This document shows positions 31,665-44,277 of a DNA stretch of 64,000 bases, one piece after another. The DNA is from Macrophomina tecta. Taxonomy: Eukaryota; Ascomycota; Dothideomycetes; Botryosphaeriales; Botryosphaeriaceae. Each line of letters begins with the position of its first letter. The first letter of the stretch is position 1. A program made the position numbers and the translations under genes. The notes beneath the pieces were generated by a model, which ran no database searches, was not told the DNA's origin, and saw only the letters and a program-made list of their open reading frames with translations. The stretch is taken from assembly GCA_024180945.1 (NCBI GenBank), contig JAKSGN010000003.1, positions 2,108,001-2,172,000 of the forward strand. Direction: 5' to 3'.

Positions 31665-33088
31665 CACGAGAGGAAGGAGCTGAATGAATGCTTTGCGAAC
31701 GTGAAAGAAAGAAGTGGCCTTGGGAGGACTATGAAGAGTCGACCTTGCGCCGGGCTGCGAGAAGGAAGGATCGGTGAAGGAGGAAAATAGGCCTCGTGGT
31801 GGGAGATGGGAGTGTTTATATGTTGGTAAAAGCAGAGGACATTGGGCACTGCGACAGGGCTGTGTTCCCGCTAACCCCTTCCTGGACAGCTTTTCTGGTT
31901 CGAACAGGCACGCACGTACCTCCACGGCAGGTACGGCTGCCCGGTGGCTGCCACTGAAGTAGTTACGAGTCAGTAAAAGCCGGCTCTTTTGCAGTGCACA
32001 GCAATACTACCCCGACGACCAGCGAATAGCCGGAAGGAAGAGTGGAGCCAGACGCTGACCAGGATGATCGAATGCTGCCATGGAGGTGCAAGTGAGGCGG
32101 AACTGCTCCGGACTGCAGGTAGCAGAAGCCCGGTCAGCAGCGAGAAAACCAGTCCCGGCGTTTCCCTGCATGCTCAACAAGCCCTAGCGGTCTTGGAAAT
32201 GTATACGTGCGTCAAAAGGCCGGCCGTCCGTACGAGGCAGCATCGGACTTGTTGCGACGCAACCCGGGGATGTACGAAACTCAAGCTGACATATATATTC
32301 GATTCTTGATTGAATAACTCACAACTGTCTCTCAACACACCATCTAGAGAAGCCAATGACGCAGCAATCTACACCTGGGAAAAGAGACTACCGGAGGAAG
32401 CATATCCAGGCGCATTGACTTGTTGGTTATGAGGTTCTTTCTCTGACTAAAATTCGCAAATGCAGGCTGTTTAATGTGTAATTGTGCTTTATAGCATCAG
32501 CTGGTACAGGCTGTCCGGAACTTGTGCCGTTGCAGCAAGCCCTTCGACCGAGATTCGAATGCTTGCCAAAGTGAGGTGGTCAGGAAAAGCCACGAGGCCA
32601 CGGATACAAGCTGAATGGATTGAATGTAAAATGTTGAGCCTCCACCGCAAGGCTCGTACTCCGAAGGTGAGGCAAGCTCGACGAGGTAGGAAGCGAGGTG
32701 AGGTCTGGAGCAATGGTGGGAGCAGCGGCAGGGATCAGCTTGGCTAGCGGCAGCTGTAGGGCTGAAACATGGCCCGCGCGCGCGACAGCTGCCTTCAGCG
32801 CCCGCGTCCAACCTCCGACCGCCGCATCATCGCCGCCCGACCCAGCATCTTTCAAAGAGAAGTCCTGTCGCCCGCATCCCGCACCTGGCTCGCTGCAATT
32901 TCCGGGGAGTGCGCCCATCTACTATGCACGTGACCTAAACAGAACTCACCTAGTTGATTCTGTGGCCAGCTAAGCACGAGGCTTGAGTAGCACGGAGAGG
33001 ACGCGGTAGTTTACCAGAACGCTCACCCGGAACCCAACCGCTTGCTCTGCCATCCACCTGAAATCCCACAGCTCGCTCGCTACTAGCC
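31665..33088. promoter_or_regulatory. divergent intergenic region MEI2 / SEC15
   Basis: 1.4 kb between two divergent start codons. It is long for this locus, which fits a regulated Mei2 promoter; that is inference. Short frames (up to 112 codons) have no recognised domain. Confidence 0.45.
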
Positions 33089-35723
33089 ATGCCGGCTGCC
33101 ATAGACCCCGCCGACGACCTTGCCACAGCTGTCCAGCAGGTCCGTCACCCCCTAGAAATTGTAGTGGATCCTTTACTCATTCTGCCAGATTACACTGTCG
33201 TCGTCCGATGCGGACTATATCGACCAGCTTGCTCCACTGCTCAAAGATGCCCGCAACGATGGCAACCGTGCTGGCCACATCATCCAGGCCCTGAACCATG
33301 TATCTGCCGCTCGCGAGTCGGACATTGAGCGCATGTGCAACTCGAACCACCAGGAATTCGTCAACTCTGTCAATCAACTGCTGCGTGTCAGAGAAGGCAC
33401 GGTTGACTTGACAGCGGAAATTCTGAACCTGAGCCAGTCCATTCAAGCAAGTACGGAGAAGCTGGCCGAGCAGAAGAAAGCCCTTGTAGACTCCAGGGGT
33501 GTGCGCCAGAACGTCGATGAAGCCACCAAAGCCCTTAACGCCTGCTTGGATGTATTACGTCTGGCCAACCAGGTGCATGATCTTCTTGCCAAGAAGAGCC
33601 ATTACGCTGCCTTGAGGGCCTTGGACGAACTGCAAAATGTCCATCTGCGCGAGATTTCCCGTTACAAAATTGCCGAGATGATCGAGACATCCGTGCCTGC
33701 AACGCAGAGACTGATTGCCGAGGCAGTCATGACGGATCTGAACACATGGCTGTACCGTATCAGGGAAGCTTCCCAGTACATGGGAGAGGTGGCTTTCTAC
33801 CACACCGACATGCGCCGCACACGACACGAGGAGCGTGTCAAGCAAGACGAATATCTCAGCAAATTCAGATTGAATTCCGCCATTGAGCTGGTCGCCGATG
33901 AAAGCGATGAATTTGATATTCTCAACGACGACGAGACGGAAATCAAGGTCGACTTCTCTCCTCTGTTCGAAGCGATGCACATCTACGAGACGCTGGGCCG
34001 AAGCGACGAATTCCGTTCGGAGTACGCGGCGACTAGACGGCGACAGAAGGAGCTGCTCATTCCAAGCTCCTTGAATCTCTTGGATGAAGAAGACGGTGAT
34101 TTGAGCAGCTTGTTGGAAAGCATTGCAGGGTTTGCTATCGTGGAGAGGACAACCATGAGGAAGACTGAGAACCTGCGAACCACAGTCGACGTAAGTCCGG
34201 CCAGGTAAAGTAGCCGCACACGCGCTGATGCTCCCTTCCAGGTCGATGAGCTTTGGGATTCAATGTGTCAGAGCGCTATTGCCTTAATCACAAATGCCCT
34301 CCACACAGTTGATAGTGATGAGAAACTGCTCAGAATTAAGGGTAGAATCGCATTATTTCTACAGACTATGGAGGTAAGGCTTGCATAAGTCATGTGCGTA
34401 TATGAAAGGCTAGTGCTAATATGCCTCCAGAGTTGGGAATATTCTGTATCAAGCATAAACGCTTTACTGCTCACATTATTCGAGAAGTACTCCCAACTCC
34501 TCAAAAAGCGTTTCAGCGAGGACTTCCAAGAGATTGTATCGACCGATGATTATATGCCGATGCCAATCCAGTCCCCGGACGAATACGAGAAGGTCGTCAA
34601 TGTCAGCTGGTATACTTCGGAAAAGCCGCGGGAGGAGCTCACGTAAGTATATGTCCAGATCCACTGTAAACCAATGCTGACAAGGCCCAAGCTTCCCTTG
34701 TGTTTTGCCATTTTCGCAGATGTATCCGCTTTGCTGCATCGATATTCGTAACTTCCTCAACCAGATGTACCTGTTTTCAGACGACAACTTCCAGCGCTCT
34801 ACTGTGATTGATGAAACCCTGCGAAAGGTATAAGCACAAACCCAATATGTTAACGGTAGTTACTAAGTACTGCGTAGTCTCTGGATGAGCTGTTGTGCGA
34901 GAAGGTGTGCCAGATGCTGGTCGATCGCCTCAGCTCGCAGTATCCTGGCCAGATTGTCCAGATTCTTACTAACTTGGAACACTTCGAGACTGCATGCAAG
35001 GAACTTGAGGTTCTTTTGTTTGAAGCGCGGTCATCAAGCGCAGCCGCCGGTCCAGTAGTGCTAAACGCCACAGAGGCTTTCCGCGCAGGCAAAAAGACAG
35101 CAGAGAAGAGAATCTTTGAGCTTGTGAACAGCAAGATCGATGATCTCATCGAGACTGCAGAGTATGATTGGTAAGTTCCTACCAGACACTGCCAAAGCTT
35201 TCAAAAGGCAACATGCTCATACAATTCGCACAGGGAATCCACCAAGCCAGCAGCTGAAGTCAGCAACTACATGCAAGAACTTACACGCTACCTCTCCAAC
35301 ATCATGAATTCTGTCCTGCTCGGCCTACCCACCGAAATCAAGGAGCTTATTTACTTCGATGCGCTATCCCACACGGGCGCTATGATCTTGTCACTGCCGC
35401 TCGATGACTCGGTAAAGCGCATCTCGCCAGCCTCCATCAAGACGCTCGCCCAGGATGTTGACTTCCTGTCGTCCTTTGTCGATACACTCAACAATCCTAT
35501 CCTCCGCGAGAACCTGGACGAGCTGATTCAGACAGTTACCCTTATGGAGGCAGATGATCCGCTTGAATTCTTCGACGTTAGTCAGAGAAACAAGAAGTAT
35601 GGCAGGGTCGACAGAGAACATGGTGCCATTTTGCTTGAGAAGGTCAACCAAGGCCAAAGCGTTGTTGCGGATACGAGTCGAGCGGGCAAGCTGATGAATA
35701 GGATTGGCTTCGGAAGAGATTGA
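33089..35723 (+). CDS. SEC15: exocyst complex component Sec15
   Basis: Seven exons (33089-33139, 33189-34190, 34242-34373, 34431-34642, 34692-34827, 34878-35170, 35234-35723) give 771 residues, all phases closing. The protein is almost entirely helical, as expected for exocyst rods. Recognisable Sec15 segments are the N-terminal helical bundle (DYIDQLAPLLKDARN), YHTDMRRTRHEE, the central TFPCVLPFSQMYPLCCIDIRNFLNQ (about 480-510, restored only by splicing) and the C-terminal helical domain that binds the Rab Sec4. Sec15 links secretory vesicles to the plasma membrane at sites of polarised growth, so it acts late in the pathway that begins with Sec12, also in this window. Confidence 0.93.
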
Positions 35724-35987
35724 GACGCAACAGGAGAACAGCGAGCGCTAGGCGTTTCATCAAATCGCAAAATATACCTTCGGATCGTAATCCTGTAAAT
35801 GAGCGTAGCAGGCATGCGAGAAGCAGTGCATATGCCTTGTGGGTTACAGGGAGCTAGAGAAATTACACGGCATACCTCATCCTCATGTTGTACTATTAAG
35901 AGGCCAATTCATTCATCACTTTGATCGGGATATCTGACGCCAAAGAACCACCCAATTCATCTCGCAAGGTACATCACCTCTGTCAAC

Positions 35988-36726
35988 TCACGCGGATGTA
36001 GCACCAAGAGAGGACCTGTGCTTGAGGTACTCCTGCCTGTACTTGTTCTTTTCCGTCTCCTCGCCGCGGTTCAGCGGGGTCCACTTGGGCTCATCCTGGA
36101 AGAGGCGCATCGCTTTGGTATACTACAACAGGTTCCCCGCGTCAGCACTCTCAATTCTCAAAGCTCGAAAAAAATACTCCAACGTCCTGCCGGGAGAATC
36201 TGAAAGAGGTACGAATATGAATCCACACTTACATTCGCCTCATCTGTCGTGAACCGATGATAGATGCCCGCGGGCATGATCATCAGATCGTGCTTCTCGA
36301 GCCTGATCCTAACCCACTCGTCGCCTTCGCTCCTCACATCGAAATAGCCTGCGCCGTCGAGGATGTACCGGATCTCCTCGTCCTCGTGCAGATGCTCGGC
36401 GAAAAAGTTCTTGACCTTGGTCTCGTAGTCGGGCAGCGTCGTCGGCGAGATGGTCACCTCGTCACGGTTCTTGTAGTTGCGCTCCGCCGCCAGCGCGTTG
36501 ACGGCGTCCAGGTCCGGGTAGTGGAAGTAGCGGATGCCGAGTGCAGACAGATAGGCTGGGTCGACGTCGCGACCGGAGTCGTGCGGGGCGCGCTGGTCGC
36601 CCTATTCCGTTGCGGTCGTCTTGTTAGTTGTTGGCTGCGAGTGGAGGCGCTAATTGATGGAGGGTTGGAGATGGTGGGGCGCGACAGGAGGCTTACGGGA
36701 AGGTTGTCGAACCAGTAAGCCCTCAT
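35988..36726 (-). CDS. ADI1: acireductone dioxygenase (methionine salvage)
   Basis: Three exons (36726-36697, 36601-36233, 36122-35988) give 177 residues, the normal family length. The first exon codes only [10 protein letters not shown]. The cupin metal site is complete: [11 protein letters not shown] supplies two His and one Glu, and IYHRF the third His. The family oxidises the acireductone intermediate to the keto-acid precursor of methionine (Fe form) in the cytosol. Intron 1 is 95 nt and intron 2 is 110 nt; both junctions restore conserved residues (LP-GDQR and [12 protein letters not shown]). It is transcribed towards SEC15, with 264 bp between the two stops. Confidence 0.93.
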
Positions 36727-37117
36727 ACTGGATGTGCGATCGGTTTACTTAATGCTAGATGATGGGTCGGTGGAAGCTTTGGGGCAGAGATTTGCGGCGG
36801 CCGGGGGAGACGGGCTTGGGCATATATATTTTTGAAGGTCTGACGGCAAGCGGGCGGGATGACGCCTTCGCAGATCTGCGTCAGCGCGCCGCGCCTGGCC
36901 CTGCTCCGTGCCTGCTCCTCAATCCCACACAACTTTCAAACCGCGCTCTTTGATTGGTGCGGCTCATCAGCGAACCTCCAGGGTTCAGAATAACGCAACG
37001 CAAGGTGATCGATTATTCACTCGTGGTGCGACACTTCAATTCGGAGCGGCCACGACCATTTTCTCCATCTAAAAGTTCGCTAGGTATAGAAACAATCGCT
37101 CCGAAAACAAACACGCT
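36727..37117. other. intergenic between ADI1 and ArgJ
   Basis: 391 bp, containing the ADI1 promoter and the ArgJ 3' region. No gene was seen. Confidence 0.5.
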
Positions 37118-38546
37118 CTATGTCCTGTAGTCACCGTTAATGGTGACATACTCGTGGCTGAAATCGCAGGTCCAGTAAACAGCCTCCTCCCCAGGAGTCT
37201 CGCTAAGCCTGACAAGGATCTCCAGATCCTCCGCCTCAAGGATCTGAGCCGCGCGGGCCTCATCGACCTTCTCGGGCTCGCCATTGACCAGTAGCTTCAG
37301 CTCTTCCGAGCCATCAGTGGGGATGAAGCTGACACTAGTTTGGGTAGGCACAACGCTGTCAACGCCCTCAGCATAACCGGTAGCGCACAAGATACGGCCC
37401 CAGTTAGCGTCCTTGCCATAGAGCGCAGTCTTGACGAGAGGAGAACGAGCAATAGTTGAGGCAACCTTCTTAGCGTCCGCATAGGTAGCAGCATTGGTGA
37501 CCCGGATCGTGACAAACTTCGTAGCGCCTTCGCCATCACGCACAACAAGTTGTGACAGGTCCGCGGCAAAGTCAGTAAGGATCTTTTCGAACTCAGCATA
37601 ACCAGTGCTAGAAGCGGAGCTGATCTCTGAGCCACCAGCAGCACCATTAGCCAAAAGCGCAACGGTATCATTTGTGCTCGTGTCTCCGTCGATCGAAATC
37701 GAGTTGAAGCTCTTGGTAACGGCGGCGGTGAGAAGCGGCTGAAGGGCGGAAGGAGCGACGGGAGCGTCAGTGCAGATGATGCCGAGGAGAGTAGCCATGT
37801 TCGGGTGGATCATGCCAGCGCCCTTCGTCATTCCGACAATGCTGTAGGTAGTGTTTGGCGAGCTGGGAAGAGTGAACTGGCGAGAGAGGAGCTTGGGGAA
37901 AGTATCGGTCGTGCAAATAGCTCTGGCAGCCTTCAACCAGTGGGAGTGATCATTGCCCAGACCTTGGTGAGCGGTTGGGATTTTGTCAAGAATCTTCTGG
38001 ATAGGAAGTCTGTAACTAGGGATCAGCAAGGTCCGCGAAACCAATTCAGGAGCAATACCTCTGTCCGATAACGCCAGTGCTCATGACAATGCTCTGGCTA
38101 CCCTTCCCATCGCTCTCGCCTCCAAAGCACTCGTCCGCTTTCTGGGCCATGGCAGTGGCATCCTCAATGCCACCCTTTCCAGTGACGGCATTAGCGCAGC
38201 CCGAGTTGACGACCACCGATCGGATGCCAGCACCGCCCCTCTTCTTGAGCATGTCCCGGCTAACCGTCACCGGCGCGGCCTGAAACTTGTTCGTGGTGAA
38301 AACGGCGGCACCTGCGCAAGGTATCTCGGAAGCAATCAATGCCAGGTCGTCGAAGCGGGTATTCGAAGCCTTGACGCCAACATGTGCGCTTGATGCGAGG
38401 AAACCCTTCGGATAGGTGCCAGAAGTGGGAACATACTTCTGCTTCGTCGGTGGAATGGAGCCCTCGCCAGGAGCAGAGTAATTGCGCACGAAATTCTTCA
38501 TGGCGGGAAAGAGGCGCTGCAAAGTGGACGGCCTGGAGGAAGCCAT
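37118..38546 (-). CDS. argJ: mitochondrial ornithine acetyltransferase (ArgJ)
   Basis: Two exons (38546-38059 and 38009-37118), with a 49-nt intron that restores GQRLPIQK, give 459 residues. The N-terminus ([25 protein letters not shown]) is basic and Ser-rich, as in mitochondrial presequences. The conserved core includes [30 protein letters not shown] with the Thr that becomes the nucleophile after self-cleavage between Ala and Thr, [13 protein letters not shown], and [13 protein letters not shown]. ArgJ moves the acetyl group from N-acetylornithine to glutamate (and in bifunctional forms uses acetyl-CoA) in arginine synthesis. The start codon is about 0.3 kb from the divergent ORC2 gene. 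Confidence 0.95.
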
Positions 38547-38920
38547 GATGACGGCCCTACGACAGCACGTCAGCTTCGGATTGACAGCGGGACGGGGTCC
38601 AATTGGAAGATTGTGAGCGACGTACCTTATATAGCCGAAGCTTAAGCTCCGACTGGGCCCTTGACGAAACGCTGACTGTTCTGAGGGGTTGAGGACTCAC
38701 AATTCGCGCGTACGACTCATTACGGAAAACTTCCAAGCTCCGCCCGATGACGGAGCGCTTATCGGCTGCCGTCAAATGATTGGGCCACGACTTTCCATTG
38801 GCTCACAGACGCGTTTTCCAGTCGCGAGCACGGATGGTGAATAGCTCGCCCTTCAAACGCGCTGTCTTCTCTGCGCTCGTCAGCTCCTTCAGACACGAGG
38901 AACCACCCGGACTGTCGCCA
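38547..38920. promoter_or_regulatory. bidirectional promoter argJ / ORC2
   Basis: About 370 bp (or less if ORC2 starts at 38780 or 38834) shared by divergent genes. No individual binding site was assigned. Confidence 0.5.
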
Positions 38921-40708
38921 ATGGCCAGCGCAAAGAGGAAGAGAGCGGCCACTGATGAGGAGAACACTACCCCGCGCAAGCGCCGCGCATCGCCGCTCGA
39001 TGAAGAAGAGGACGAGATAGCTTTAACCCCCTCGAAAAGAGAAACGCCCTTGAAGCGCCAGACCGCCTCCGACACATTGAACAAGAGCTTAGCACGCGCA
39101 CAGACAGATGTTCAAACAAATGGACAGTCCATCGGCACAGATACACCCCGATCACAGCGCAGAGTTCTATTCGCAACACCTTCAAAACACCACGACGAAG
39201 ACGATGATGCAGCTCCAAATGGCACGCCGACAATTATACGGAACGCAGATAGGTCCGCACGTCGGAAAAGTGCCAGGAGGTTGCTTCAGCGCGCCATCAA
39301 CGGCGACCAAAGCGACGACGATATAGAAGACGAAGATGCGCTGGCTAGACAGATCTGGGACGAAGAAGAAGCGGGCGAGCTGGACGAGGACACAGAGGAC
39401 GTCGCTGTGCCGGAAGCGGCTGCAGTTCCTGAGACGCCTACCAAGCGCGGCCGTGGCAGACCCAAGGGCAGCAAGACCAAGAAGCCACGCAGTCCCACGC
39501 CACCACAGGATCTTCCGGCGCACGAGAAATATTTCTGGCAAAACCGGCCAGGAGGAACGAAGACTTCGAACAATACCCTACCTTCGCACTCGTTACTGAA
39601 TCATGACGAATACTTCGCCCAAATGCAGAAATACACGGACCCGCACGAGGAAGACATAGCCTATCTCCATTCGTTGCATTCCCGTTCCTTCGACCAATGG
39701 GTCTACGAGCTGGAGAACGGTTTCAACATTTGCCTGTATGGCTTTGGTTCGAAGCGCAAGCTCGTCGAGGACTTCGCCGCCCACCTGTACCATCAACAAA
39801 CGTCTCCGCGGATCGTCATGGTCAACGGTTATAACCCCACCCTCACGACTAAAGACCTCCTTACCACCATCCTCACCTCACTCCTCCCCTCTAGCGTCAA
39901 ACTTCCCGCAACGCCACCCCTCCTTCACACCCTCCTCCTCACAACCCTCTCCACCAAACCCCCACCAAGCCCTATCACCCTCATAACCCACTCACTCGAC
40001 GGGCCCTCCCTCCGCCGTGCCGCCACCCAAACCCTCCTCGCCCAGCTCTCCGCACACCCGTACATCACCCTCCTCGCCACCGCCGACACGCCCACTTTCC
40101 CGCTCCTCTGGGACCTGGGCACGCGGTCATCCTTCCGCTTCCTCTTCCACGACTGCACCACCTTCGCCTCCTTCGCCCCCGTCGAGCTCGATGCCGTCGA
40201 AGCCGTGAACGACCTGCTCGGCCGCAGCGGCCGCCGCGTCCAGGGCCGCGACGGCGTCGGGTTCGTCCTGCGCTCCCTCCCGGAGAATGCGCGCGCCCTC
40301 TTCCGCATCCTTGTCGCCGAGCAGCTGGCCGCTAGCGCCGACGAGGATGACAACGACGCCGCTGCTGCCGCGCTAGCGGCGCAGGTGGAGCGCGACGATG
40401 ACGACGTCTTCGCCGACGTGCCGCAGACGCCGAGTAAGAGGGGCAGAGGGACCAAGGGGAGCGCCGCTGGAAAGGAAACGGCGGTCCCTGCCATAGTGCC
40501 GGTGGTAGGCGTCGAGTATCGTGTGCTGTACCACAAGGCGGTGGAGGAGTTTGTGTGCAGCAATGAGATGGGCTTCCGCACGTTGTTGAAGGAATTCCAT
40601 GACCATCAGATGATTGAGAGCAGGAAGGATGCGGGTGGCGTGGAGAGATTGTGGGTGCCGTTCCGGCGGGAGGATCTGGAGGGTTTATTGGAAGAACTTG
40701 TCGAGTGA
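38921..40708 (+). CDS. ORC2: origin recognition complex subunit 2
   Basis: Single exon. The chosen start (MASAKRKRAATDE, Kozak-like CCAATGG) gives 595 residues; in-frame ATGs at 38834 and 38780 would lengthen it by 29 or 47 residues. The N-terminal third is disordered, with acidic and basic runs and an AT-hook-like KRGRGRPKGSKTKK. The Orc2 core starts at KYFWQNRPG. It has SFDQWVYELENGFNICLYGFGSKRKLVEDFA, the divergent AAA+ Walker-A region of Orc2, then IVMVNGYNPTLTTKDLL and a winged-helix C-terminus (VEYRVLYHKAVEEFVCSNEMGFRTLLKEF). The family binds replication origins with Orc1 and Orc3-6. An Asp/Ala-rich insert near residues 475-510 is a local expansion. Confidence 0.9.
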   Translation: MASAKRKRAATDEENTTPRKRRASPLDEEEDEIALTPSKRETPLKRQTASDTLNKSLARAQTDVQTNGQSIGTDTPRSQRRVLFATPSKHHDEDDDAAPNGTPTIIRNADRSARRKSARRLLQRAINGDQSDDDIEDEDALARQIWDEEEAGELDEDTEDVAVPEAAAVPETPTKRGRGRPKGSKTKKPRSPTPPQDLPAHEKYFWQNRPGGTKTSNNTLPSHSLLNHDEYFAQMQKYTDPHEEDIAYLHSLHSRSFDQWVYELENGFNICLYGFGSKRKLVEDFAAHLYHQQTSPRIVMVNGYNPTLTTKDLLTTILTSLLPSSVKLPATPPLLHTLLLTTLSTKPPPSPITLITHSLDGPSLRRAATQTLLAQLSAHPYITLLATADTPTFPLLWDLGTRSSFRFLFHDCTTFASFAPVELDAVEAVNDLLGRSGRRVQGRDGVGFVLRSLPENARALFRILVAEQLAASADEDDNDAAAAALAAQVERDDDDVFADVPQTPSKRGRGTKGSAAGKETAVPAIVPVVGVEYRVLYHKAVEEFVCSNEMGFRTLLKEFHDHQMIESRKDAGGVERLWVPFRREDLEGLLEELVE

Positions 40709-41226
40709 GGATACGAAACAGTTATTCGTGATTGGGGAGGAGCGATGAGAACTGTTGAAGCATAGCTATTGGAAGAAAAAGCATGATTGGGAGCATCACA
40801 GCATAGATGGAAGCATTGAAGCATTGTAGGGACAGATACCACAAGACATCAGGGAAGCAAGCATTTATCACACGGCATTCGTACGCGCTCCAAGACCGCC
40901 CACCGCTCGAATCTGTCAATAACGTAAAAATAACCTCAGTCCGTGTCTCGATATATGTCAAACTTTGATGCACTAATACATAGCTGAATAATTCGGCTTG
41001 ATAGTCGCTTCGACTACAATACACACGCGCTGACTCTTGTTGTTGCCTAATCACAGAAATTGACTTCCTAGGTGAGGGTCGTTTCTTTTGTTGAATTCTA
41101 ACTATATGATGCTACATGATATCTAGACCAACCCCTACCCAAGTAAGCCATTTCCTAGCCACATCATTCCAGCGGTCCTGATATCATTCTTTACAGAAAA
41201 ATTCGTACTGCACTCAACTACCCACT
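40709..41226. other. convergent 3' region
   Basis: 518 bp between the stops of ORC2 (plus) and AMPP (minus). It is relatively AT-rich, as expected for 3' UTRs. No gene was seen. Confidence 0.5.
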
Positions 41227-43577
41227 TTAATAGGGTTGTGTCTCCCTCTCAAGCCACTTGAGGGTGACCGCATCATTCGTAAAGTAGGGCGCAGTCTTTT
41301 CGCGGACTTCTGCGTGGTAGTCGTTCAGCCAAGTCTTCTCGGCAGGGGTGAGAAGCGTTTCGTCAATCAGCTTGCGGCACATAGGAACGAGCGTTACGTG
41401 CTCGAAACCAAGGTACGGCTTGTCGCCGAATTTGTGGGGAGTGTCAACCTCCTTGACCATGATGATGTTTTCTATGCGGATGCCGAAGTTGCCGTCCTCG
41501 TAGTATCCTGGCTCATCTGAGATGACATTGCCGACCGCAAGGGAGACTTCGGAGTACTGCACACGAGTGCCGATGCCGATAGGGCCTTCGTGAACGTTCA
41601 GAAAAGAACCAACACCGTGGCCGGTGCCGTGGCGGTAGTCAAGGCCCTCTGCCCACAGGAACTGGCGAGCGAGAGTGTCGAGAGCAAAGCCGCTCGTACC
41701 CTTGGGGAATCTTGCCCTCTCAAGTGCGATATTGCCCTTGAGGACAAGAGTGTAGGCCTTCTTCTCCATCTCAGTGGGTTCGCCGAAGTGGAGAGTGCGG
41801 GTAGTGTCAGTAGTACCGTCACGGTACTGTGCGCCGGAATCACAGAGATAGACTGCCTTAGGGTCAATGACCGAGCAATTCCCCTTCTCAGGCTTGTAAT
41901 GGATAACAGCAGCATTTGGGCCAGTAGAGGAGATCGTATCGAATGACAGGCCCACAAATTTGTCATGCTTTCTGCAGAAATAATGAGCAACTTGGTGAAG
42001 GATTCACAGAGAACAATGCACTTACGATCTAATCGCTTCGAGCTTATCAGCAGCCTCGACCTCGTCAAGCTTGGCGCCCTTCGCAATGAGCTGATCCTCG
42101 AGCCAGGCAAAATATTCGATTAGTGCTGCACCATCACGGACATGGCATGCCCGCATGCCCTCCAACTCGATCTTGTTCTTCACAGCCTTGGCATCAGCAA
42201 TAGGGCTCCGAACTTCATCCACCTTCTTATCGCCACCGAGGCTTTGGACAAGCGCCCAGGAAGCCTTACTGGAAATGAGGTATTTCTGGGCAGGGGATTC
42301 GGCATTCTCGCCGCTAGGAGCATTTTGTTGGCTCAATGCCTCAATGTCGGAGAAGATTGATTCGTATGGCCGAATATCAACAGCGTCGCCCAAGTGAGCC
42401 TTGACTTCAGGGGTGAGCTTGTCGGCGTTGATGTAGAGAGTGGCGGTCTCAGGGGTGACCACCGCATAAGAAAAGAAGACGGGGTTGTAAGGGATGCTGG
42501 AGAAAACGTCAGAAGCCAGTCAAATCGGATGTCACACAGTGATATACTCATTGCCTCTCAGGTTGTAAAGCCAAGCAATTTCGTCAAGCATAGCTGCATA
42601 CCGATCAGCGGCACATAGGGCAGAAGAGTCCTCGAACACATACAGACTACAAAGCCAGCACTCTTGCGCTTGGTGAGGTCTTGGCGAATGTCGGATAGCT
42701 TCTCGCTGAATTCTTTCCCAGAGAACTCGTAAGGCTGAACCTGGACTTTCTCGTTGGGCCGAGCAGGCTTGGACGTTCCCCACACAATGTCGACCAGGTT
42801 CTCCCTGACCGATTTCAAGTCTGCGCCACCCTTCTTCTTGATCTTTTCCGCAAGCTTGCGAGCATCGGCTGGTGTGTTGTCAACATTGGGAAGCGAATCG
42901 GACTCCGAGGACTGTACTCACACGCGGTGATGATGGTGGGATCGACGCCTACAGTCTTCCCACCCTCCGACTGATCAGCAGTCCTAGGATCTTCAGCCAA
43001 ATTCCGGTGAATGCATGGACACCGGAGGTTACCATTCTTGCCAAGTTGGGACGTCCTGCAGGCCCTGCTTCAGAAGCTCCCAGTTGTTATCCAATTGTTT
43101 CTCGGCCTGATTAAAGTAACGTCCGTCGGTGGCGAGAGCAGCCTTGTCGAGAGTAATGACAGCAGTCCCTGCGGAGCCCGAGAATCCGGAGATGAATTCT
43201 GCATGCGAAACATGAGCATTCGCGGCGAGCACTATCGCGGGCGGGACGGCGTCAAACCTCGGCGGGCATCGCACGGCGCAATGTACTCGGACTGATGGCT
43301 ATCTTCGGATGGCACGACTGCGACACATGGCATTAGTGTCCAGTAGAAGAAGAGGCATTGGGCGTGCGGGCATACTGTAAACATCCACCTGGTGGTCACG
43401 CATCAGCTGGCGCAGATGCGCCAGTCTCTCTGTCGTCACGACAGTCTCCATGTCGGCAGTAGCTCGCCTTGGAAGTGAAAAATGGAAGGACCGCGTGAAG
43501 AAAGCCGAAGCTAAAGTGGCAGGGAACGGGGTTGGGGAGGTGTGGGTGGTGCGCGCGAAGAAGCGCACAAATTGCAT
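41227..43577 (-). CDS. AMPP: Xaa-Pro aminopeptidase P
   Basis: Eight exons (43577-43376, 43317-43258, 43198-43033, 42983-42922, 42868-42644, 42593-42548, 42496-42026, 41971-41227) give 658 residues, or 616 from the internal ATG at 43451. The two N-terminal creatinase-like domains show [31 protein letters not shown] and DGRYFNQA. The C-terminal pita-bread metallopeptidase domain has [18 protein letters not shown] (both metal Asp), [17 protein letters not shown] (metal His), [19 protein letters not shown] (Glu) and FEHVTLVP (Glu). It removes N-terminal residues before proline using two metal ions. The first 42 residues are Arg/Ser/Phe-rich without acidic residues until the end, like a mitochondrial presequence. 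Starting at either ATG could give two locations. Confidence 0.93.
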
Positions 43578-44277
43578 GCGTGATAGGACAGACGTGGGGT
43601 AGATGGGAGAGCTCCCAGAGATGACGAGCGACGCCTGCCCGCCCCGCCGCCGCGGCGACTCACGCCAAGAGCACAAGCGAAGCACCTGCCCTGCGCAGGT
43701 ATGCAAACCTCGCAAACAAAGAGCCCGAGCGCCGCCATCGCCCGCACGCCCGCCGCCTGCTCCTGTCCACCACCCGCGACAAATCTTTGCCTGCACCGCT
43801 GCGCTTGCGAATGCTCGCGATCTACGGCCTCTGGCTTTCTCGGAGTCTTGGCACAAGAATCACGCTGCCCGCGAGCATCGAAAAAATTTGCCGGGCCAAT
43901 TCCAACACTAAAGGTGCAGTCTCGCAGCTGCTGACAACCACTTTCGGCATTGACCTGCATCCTTCGCCCCCCGCAAACACCGACAGCCGCCTTCTCCCGC
44001 CCGAACGCTGCACGGAGACGCCTGGGGCCCGGTAAACCTAGCTTTCATCCCATGTACGTCCGATTTGCATCCACTCTTTTGCGCAGCTTTCCGCCTTCTC
44101 GTTGTTCCACTTGCCGCCCCGCAAAGCCCATATGCAAACTGCACCTCTTCCTTCGCCACTCTTTATGTTATGAGGGCCGCGACGTCTTCCTCTCAAATCC
44201 AGATTTACTAAGTCTTTCAGCCATCTCTTGGGTCTTGCGGATTTTGAAAGCCCCAAGGAGATTCGGTTTGGCCCACC
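43578..44277. promoter_or_regulatory. bidirectional promoter AMPP / karyopherin
   Basis: 700 bp, C-rich on the plus strand, between divergent starts. Short overlapping Pro/Ala/Arg-rich frames are not considered genes. Confidence 0.5.

Noticed and set aside
39925..40581. 218-codon minus-strand frame
   Set aside because: Antisense to ORC2 in a GC-rich stretch; Arg/Ser low complexity only.
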